From assembly GCF_900156535.1 (NCBI RefSeq), contig NZ_FTNV01000001.1, forward strand, positions 1,426,001 to 1,490,000: DNA of 64,000 nt, read 5' to 3'. A model generated the notes under the pieces. That model was given only the letters and a program-made list of their open reading frames with translations. It was not told the DNA's origin and made no database searches. Both the position numbers and the translations under genes were made by a program. Shown one piece after another: positions 62,445 through 64,000 of the stretch; position 1 is the first letter of the stretch; each line of letters opens with the position of its first letter. This DNA comes from Roseovarius nanhaiticus (GTDB lineage Bacteria > Pseudomonadota > Alphaproteobacteria > Rhodobacterales > Rhodobacteraceae).

Positions 62445-62798
62445 TCATTCCAGCGTGTTGCCCTGCTTGATCACACCGGTGCCGGCGCTCTCGCCGTTCT
62501 GGAACCACTCCAGCTGATCGCCGTCGATCTCGGCGGCATAGCAGCCGAAGTCGGTGCCGGGATAGCAGACGCCCTCATCGGTGATCTCGTAGGTGCCGCC
62601 GCCGGTGGCGTCCTCGTAGGTGCCGTCTTCGGCGAAGTAGCTGGCATAGCCGCCCCCGCCCATATCGCCCATGAACGTATTGCCGACGAGCGCCGCGCGC
62701 AGCTCATCCGCGCTGGACGCGGCGAGTGCACCGGTCGTCATGGCGCCCAGCGTGAGGGCCGCGGCCATTGCCGTGCGGGTCAGTGTGGATAGGGTCAT
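62445..62798 (-). CDS. Small secreted protein of unknown function
   Basis: This 117-aa product has a clear signal peptide (about 1-26, ending GALAA). The mature acidic protein is rich in Gly, Tyr, Asp and Glu, with FAEDGTYEDATGGGTYEI and two cysteines in EGVCYPGTDFGCYAAE that could form a disulfide. The pattern of a short Gly/Tyr beta-sheet protein resembles small periplasmic binding or lipocalin-like domains, but I recognise no family. AAGGAGAC precedes the ATG. Monocistronic by spacing. Confidence 0.7.
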   Translation of the reverse strand: MTLSTLTRTAMAAALTLGAMTTGALAASSADELRAALVGNTFMGDMGGGGYASYFAEDGTYEDATGGGTYEITDEGVCYPGTDFGCYAAEIDGDQLEWFQNGESAGTGVIKQGNTLE

Positions 62799-62910
62799 TG
62801 AACGTCTCCTTGTTGAAGTGCAGTTGTCGAAACTAGAGCGCGGGGCAGGCTGCATGGCAATCCCGCTTGGCGCTGGCCCTTGGGGCATGCGCGCTTATTC
62901 GCCGCCGCCC

Positions 62911-64000
62911 TCACAGCGGCTCGGCCTGAAGCCAGACACCGCCCTCGGGCCGAAGGGTCAGGATCATCACCGGCTCAGGGGCCTTGCCTGTCACAGGCGT
63001 GAACCGGAACCGATTCAGCAGCGTGCCGAGGATGATCACCGCCTCCTGAAGCGCGAAACTGGCGCCGATGCAGATGCGCGGCCCGTCGCCGAAGGGCAGG
63101 TAGGCGTAGCGCTGAAGGTCCTTGCGCGTCTCGAACCGCTCGGGGCGAAAGGCGTCGGGCGCGTCCCACAGCTGATGGTGGCGGTGGAGCGCATATATCG
63201 GCACGATTACCGTGTCGCCGCGGCTGATCTTGCGCCCGCAAAGCGTATCGTCGGCCAAAGCACTGCGCGAGACCATGGCGGCGGGCGGATAAAGCCGCAG
63301 CGCCTCGTCCGCGATCATGCGGATATAGGGCAGATTGGCCACATCCGCGCCCGTCACCGGCCCGTCGCCGCAGACGCGGCGCAGCTCCTCGCGCGCCTTG
63401 TCCTGCACGCGCGCGTCAAAGGCGCATAGATAGAGCGACCAGGCCAGCGTCAGCGCCGTCGTCTCGTGCCCCGCGACGATGAAGGTCAGCAGATTGTCGC
63501 GCAGCTCGGCGGTGTTCATGCGGCGCTTGGTTTCGGGATCTTCACCCTCCAAGAGGAGATCGAGAAGGTCCGGCACGCCCTCGGGTCCGCGCTTGCGCCG
63601 GGCCTCGACGGCGTCATCGGCGACGCGTTTCATGTCGCGCATCGCGCCAGCGGATACCATGCGGCCCGGACGCGGCACCCAATCCGGCAAGCCCAGGATG
63701 TCAAAGAGCGAGATCTTGCCCGCCTCGGAAATGTAGGCGTCGATGGCCTGATGCACGCCGTCGGAATCGAAGCTGCCATCGCCGGAAAAGGTCACATCCG
63801 CGATGACGTCGAAGGTGGTGCGCACCATGTCCTCGGCCATGTCGACGGCGCGGTTTCCGGCGCCTGCGATCCGCTCGGCGCTGCGCTCGGCGGCGGCGGT
63901 CATGATCGGCGCGAGGTTCATAACATTGCGATGCGAAAAGACGGGCGCCGCCGCGCGCCGCTGCCAGCGCCACTCGGCGCCCTCGGCGATGAACATGCTT
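62911..64000 (-). CDS. Cytochrome P450 (N-terminal part outside window)
   Basis: The C-terminal 363 residues of a heme monooxygenase are visible. The I-helix oxygen-activation motif AGHETTA, the K-helix ExxR (DEALRLYPP), the FRPERFE meander, and the heme loop FGDGPRICIGASFA with the thiolate Cys are all intact. The frame is open through position 64000 (SMFIAEGAEWRWQRRAAAPVF, read in parts), so the gene starts beyond the window and roughly 90 residues are missing. The sequence resembles soluble bacterial P450s of the CYP102/CYP4-like fatty-acid or alkane type, but the substrate is not determinable. Confidence 0.9.
   Translation of the reverse strand, partial: SMFIAEGAEWRWQRRAAAPVFSHRNVMNLAPIMTAAAERSAERIAGAGNRAVDMAEDMVRTTFDVIADVTFSGDGSFDSDGVHQAIDAYISEAGKISLFDILGLPDWVPRPGRMVSAGAMRDMKRVADDAVEARRKRGPEGVPDLLDLLLEGEDPETKRRMNTAELRDNLLTFIVAGHETTALTLAWSLYLCAFDARVQDKAREELRRVCGDGPVTGADVANLPYIRMIADEALRLYPPAAMVSRSALADDTLCGRKISRGDTVIVPIYALHRHHQLWDAPDAFRPERFETRKDLQRYAYLPFGDGPRICIGASFALQEAVIILGTLLNRFRFTPVTGKAPEPVMILTLRPEGGVWLQAEPL

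Overview
The window is GC-rich (roughly 63-65 percent by eye) and reads as one contiguous chromosomal segment of an alphaproteobacterium of the family Rhodobacteraceae, most likely the Roseobacter group. The evidence is the pdxJ-acpS-lepB-rnc-era-recO chain, ihfB-lapA-trpF-trpB, a (2S)-methylsuccinyl-CoA dehydrogenase with its typical long N-terminal extension, several small proteins characteristic of the family (DUF1491, DUF6473, ABZJ_00895-type, twin-transmembrane), and TTG starts on smc and rnc. I see no rRNA, tRNA, CRISPR array, prophage or insertion sequence.

Layout. (1) 1-4242 is an alphaproteobacterial curli (amyloid fibre) locus on the minus strand, in the order csgA-like, csgH, csgB-like, csgF, csgG (csgG runs off the left edge). 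Divergent from it are a small exported protein and a CsgD-like LuxR regulator. (2) 4512-5996 is an orphan XRE-HTH/TPR protein. (3) 6341-18121 is a reductive pyrimidine-catabolism island. One minus-strand operon encodes an N-carbamoyl amidohydrolase, dihydropyrimidinase, a VOC protein and a four-gene NMT1/SsuA-type ABC importer. A divergent RutR homologue follows, and a second minus-strand operon encodes PreT, an Fpg/Nei-type DNA glycosylase and PreA. Palindromes resembling the RutR operator lie upstream of both operons. (4) 18315-34307 is mixed housekeeping: smc, a lytic transglycosylase, cobD, a PatB-like C-S lyase, two tandem deformylase genes (the second lacks two catalytic residues), fmt, rnhA, a methyltransferase, ispH, an FAD oxidoreductase and a NYN-domain protein. 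(5) 34495-44829 is the core chain folK, rpoZ, rsh, DUF2062, pdxJ, acpS, lepB, rnc, era, DUF1491, recO and an FAH-family hydrolase. A 27-codon minus-strand gene is tucked between rnc and era. (6) 44924-55289 holds mcd, a TauE/SafE permease, ihfB-lapA-trpF-trpB, 3-hydroxybutyryl-CoA dehydrogenase, DUF6473, etfBA, a PduO-type adenosyltransferase and a twin-TM protein. (7) 55402-64000 holds an SDR, an SH3 protein, parC, a VOC protein, DUF898, an M48 peptidase, a small secreted protein and a cytochrome P450 cut by the right edge.

How the genes work together. In the pyrimidine island, PreTA reduces uracil or thymine, HydA opens the ring, and the M20-family hydrolase releases ammonia, CO2 and a beta-amino acid. 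The ABC importer plausibly feeds the pathway, and RutR plausibly senses the pyrimidine. In the curli locus, CsgG, CsgF and CsgH would export, anchor and chaperone the two curlins under a CsgD-like regulator. EtfBA is a plausible electron acceptor for the acyl-CoA dehydrogenase.

Unexplained structure. A 21-bp sequence (GAGTATTTTTG followed by CCAAGATGAA, with variants) occurs eight times, always between genes. Six copies point in the sense direction downstream of a stop codon, several directly after a GC-rich dyad, which suggests a conserved 3'-end element. Two of these junctions also share a second 28-bp sequence whose differences are synonymous in one reading frame.
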